Below, one piece after another: positions 60,677 to 64,000 of a DNA stretch of 64,000 bases (positions are counted from its first letter, which is position 1; each line of letters begins with the position of its first letter). Both the position numbers and the translations under genes were made by a program. Below the pieces are notes generated by a model, which saw only the letters and a program-made list of their open reading frames with translations, ran no database searches and was not told the origin of the DNA. Source of the stretch: Zygnema cylindricum (taxonomy: Eukaryota; Streptophyta; Zygnematophyceae; Zygnematales; Zygnemataceae); the NCBI GenBank assembly GCA_037447655.1, contig JBBHKE010002370.1:323753-387752 (forward strand), in the 5' to 3' direction.

Positions 60677-63236
60677 CACAGGCAGGTATATTGTAGAGTA
60701 GGAAAGAAGACAATTAGGGATAGGGATTTAGAGAAAGGTGTGTGTTAAAAGAGAGGAGTTAGGTTGTGAGAGAAGTTTTCAAAAATAAAATGGATGGGAG
60801 GGAGTGATACGGAGGTCGAACAAGGTTACCGAAGGTAGCTTGGAGAAGAGGTCATCGGGTTTGTGTCGAGCCACGGGGAGGAGGAAGAACTGGTTCTTTC
60901 ATCTAGTTTAGGTTTTTTTTTATTTTTTTTCCCCCTTTCTTTTTTGGTCAGTTGTGCAGAGTTGGAGGTAGCATTTTCAGCTGAAAGGCAGTGAATGGGC
61001 AAGGGAGGGAAGGGAGGGTGGGAGTGAGGAGGGACGGAAGGAGGGGATGGCATAAGTTGTGAATACTCTGCCGTAGTAAGTCGAAAAATTGCTGAGGGGT
61101 AAGGGGAAACATTAGGGGATGTCTTTCAGTCTAGAAAATGGTACTCTGCAGCTGGGCACAGTTTTCATTTATTCAATGTTGGAGAGGCTGGTGGAAATAA
61201 GAAAGAATCGTTTTGTCGCGCACAATCCTCTCTCTCAAAGAGATGTTGGTTTGGTCTTCCAATGGAGTTTGGTAGTCTTTGTGGCATATGGAGCACATGC
61301 CTCTTTTGGCAAATCCACATGGGGGGGCGGTACATTGTGCATTGGTACCATGCATTATTGTTACTTTGTGTATATGTGAGTGGCAAATAACATAGTTTGT
61401 GAAGAACATCACATTTGTGAAAAAGCTGAGACACTTGTCAAATTATTGTTTGGAATCAGAAACTGTGCATGGACTTGGGAGAAGTTGGCAAAGGAGCATT
61501 CCCTGTTTCCTTGATGAAGGGGCTGTGATATGAGTGTTTTTTGCCTCGTCTGGTTGTGTGATTTTTTGTTTGCACTGGATGGGGATGGTTTGGCGGTTTA
61601 TTCAGTGATCGGAAAAATAAGAAGGGCATGACGCCACGGGATAGTAGAAAAATAAAGAAACGATGGACTTGCAAGACTGATGTTTCTGTCTAAGTGAAGG
61701 GGGCAACACTCCACTGCCCTATGCATAAAAATGATATTTTCAGGTGAACATTGAGAAGTCACAGTTCAAATAAAGTATAAGTGCATTATTGTGTCATTGA
61801 CCATATTTAATTGACATTTAAGTATGTTTTATTCTAAATGAAGGTGAAAGACTGGTATTGCCGACGTCAACGTCTTGTAGCTTCATGGAGCATCGCATGA
61901 CCGTAAAAGAAGAACATGGCATCAGAGGGTCGAAAACTGCTTTAGGAGATTTTGTGAAGTAAGTTATCCTTATTTTATACAGAAAAAAGGTGCAGGGCTA
62001 CACTCAAACTTTTAAAAACTTAAAAAATGAGGATGACATTAGCGTTCTTTCACTAGTGATTTTGTAGGGATCCCTCGTGCAGTTGCCCGGAAACGAAGAA
62101 TACAAACAGAAAAATAACGTTCAGATTCTTCCATTACCAAAGCTCGTGCGACCATATGTCCGTAGAATGTTCGAAAGGAATAACGGACCGTACGGCTGAC
62201 ATATCTCGCATAAAAGTAACGAATGTTGGGCGAAGGCGCCAAAAACTGTCTCATACAGAAGCTGAGCACCGTAGCAAATGGCTATCATTTCGTACCTTCG
62301 TACAAGTAGTTGAGGAGTACGTTGTCGGTGACAACCGCCACGTAAGACGCTCAAAACCGTCTGAGCGACGTCAGCAATTGCAGTCGGTTATAAGTCAGAC
62401 GTGATGCCGCACACTTTTAGAAGCGCCGTACAATCGACTGTACAAACTCGGGGCCCGGTTTGACCATTACGTCATTCTGTCATAATTGGACACATGGGAT
62501 CTCAATTGTTCTAGGATGGACAGGACAGGTGGCAGGCGGAAAATGTACGTCACTGTCCCCAAATTCTGCTCCCAGGTGCCTTTGACTCAAATGCAGATAT
62601 TGTCAACAAATGTTCTGACAGGTGAGAATGACACTTGTCCTTTGGTAACTCCTGCGAGGTACTTTGCATTAAATGCAGAATCCAGTCCGCTTGGATGGCA
62701 TGAAGGATCCGGACCCGATAAGATGGAAAAAGGTTTTGAAATCGGTACGTCAAGGTCCTTGCCAGAAGGTACCGACAAACTATATGATCTGAACGTGGCA
62801 ACGGAACGTAGCAGTTCTTATAGCACTTGAAATCCTTTTAAAAAAAATGGCCACTGTTTCTTTCTTTCGCCATGTGTCGAACTCTGAGAGACTCCGACGG
62901 CTTTTTCAAATATCAGCACGGAAACGGACAATTGTCGCCTTTGACCAGAATGCCGTGAGGCCTGGCCAGAGGTGATTGGCCGCCGCACAGTGGATCGGAA
63001 TCCCGCGTATCCAATTATGTTCTCAGAACATGATTGCTGGCAACATTACTGTTCACGTTTCTGGACGATTTAAATTTTGTCGAATGATGTCCAGTTCAAA
63101 ATTCCGGATGTACGGTCAATGCTCGTGTGTTCTGCGTGTTGTTTGGCGGGTTGTGTCAAGTGACAGTCAGTCCAGACGTAAAAAAAAACATCTTCCCGCT
63201 TTTAACACATAAAAAGTAAGCAATCTTTATGCAGTA
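60677..63236. other. 3' region and spacer without recognised gene
   Basis: 3' untranslated sequence of the preceding gene, then spacer. A 114-codon frame at 62486-62830 shows no domain that I recognise. Confidence 0.4.
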
Positions 63237-63453
63237 CACCTTGAATCGTTATTAGCGTCAATGTTTTTTTCGCTACTTAAAACATCTTTTATCCGTACAC
63301 ACTTGCTGGATTTTCAATTTGAGACCGCCAATCGGAAGCTGAGAATGTAACCTTTCAATCGCAACCGTCAGATCCACAATCCAGCAAGTGTGTACGGAGA
63401 AAAGATGTTTAAAGTGGCCAAAAAAACAGTGACGCTAATAGCGATTCACGGTG
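63237..63453. mobile_element. MITE family B copy (B12), long hairpin
   Basis: Ends CACCTTGAATCGTTATTAGC and GCTAATAGCGATTCACGGTG, TA outside both. Unlike other copies the inverted match runs on for about 50 bp more on each side (core ATCCGTACACACTTGCTGGA near 63290 and its inverse near 63385), so nearly the whole element folds back on itself. Confidence 0.85.
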
Positions 63454-63588
63454 TAGTGGATCTAAATGAGATATTATTGGTCAACACAATAAATAGTCAC
63501 CATTGCAAGGATTTTGGATTACAGCTTTGAGTACCATTTTCTGTTTTTATCACCAATTGATACGGAAATGTATCTTTTGGCAAAATTG

Positions 63589-64000
63589 TAGTGTTGTGTA
63601 TCGGTAAGGATTTGCCGATAACCGATATGGTCCTTTTTTCGGGTATCCGATAATCGATATATTGGTACGATATATCGACATCGGTCTTATCGCCGATAAG
63701 TAGCCAATAATATCGGGTACTTATCGGCGATAATGCCGATAACGATAACTATTGGTGATATCTGTACGGACAATACAAATAAATGTACGGCCTGTACACT
63801 CAGCTGTACGTCTTATTCCCCGGACGTGTACAAGCACAGAAAGTACAGTAGCCGCCATGAGATCTGTACGGTTTTGATACATATCCTGTAAAAATGATGT
63901 ACCTTTCACATCCGAAGCCATGGCTTTGTCCCTATATTCCTTAAGATCCACTGGGGACCTGCCACGTGTCAATTTGTCGGCTTCTTTGGCAAAAGCTGCC
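63589..64000. mobile_element. hAT-like MITE family D, copy 3, cut by window end
   Basis: Starts TAGTGTTGTGTATCGGTAAG, the same terminus as 31809, and shares internal CTTTCACATCCGA, GGCTTTGTCC and CCTGCCACGTGT in order. The right end lies beyond 64000. Confidence 0.8.

Noticed and set aside
1-64000. CRISPR array, bacterial operon or phage.
   Set aside because: Spliced plant genes, tRNAs without CCA and LTR elements show a eukaryotic nuclear genome; the tandem repeats have no spacer-repeat pattern.

Overview
This is nuclear DNA of a green plant (streptophyte). It holds two split genes of clear plant type, a cation-chloride cotransporter close to CCC1 and the nucleolar GTPase NSN1. It also holds part of an arogenate/prephenate dehydratase with a long Ser-rich plastid-transit-like leader, a Ty1/copia element with a plant-style initiator-tRNA primer site, and two tRNA-Arg(UCU) genes. 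Gene ends match the standard code: TAG for CCC1, TGA for NSN1. The sequence alone does not say which plant lineage this is.

Layout. 541-2849 (-): 5' half of the dehydratase gene; the rest lies left of the window. 3172-11319: gene-free block of old transposon copies (family A, long TIRs), minisatellites and a candidate SINE. 11320-15066: AT-rich spacer with a hAT-like MITE. 15067-24570 (+): CCC1, 17 coding exons. 24571-28525: spacer with one weak small ORF. 28526-31171: two tRNA-Arg genes in opposite orientation, with unusual repeats at both 3' ends and an A element between them. 31445-33210: MITE cluster. 33445-41888 (+): NSN1, 9 exons. 41889-49759: spacer with a minisatellite split by a hAT-like MITE, A-family ends, a perfect 26-bp palindrome and a GC-richer stretch that I cannot explain. 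49760-55818 (-): complete but broken copia element. 56974-60676 (+): 4-exon gene for a 703-residue protein I do not recognise. 60677-64000: spacer with a hairpin MITE and a hAT-like element cut by the window edge.

The genes do not form a functional cluster: amino-acid synthesis in plastids, ion transport in endomembranes and ribosome assembly in the nucleolus. What links the window is its small transposons. One TA-flanked MITE family (B, with relative C) sits in introns of the dehydratase, CCC1 and NSN1 genes and directly upstream of NSN1. Two hAT-like families carry 8-bp target duplications. The large A family keeps a palindromic box whose arms appear to co-vary between copies. All exon joins were made by hand from reading phase and splice signals and were not checked against transcripts.
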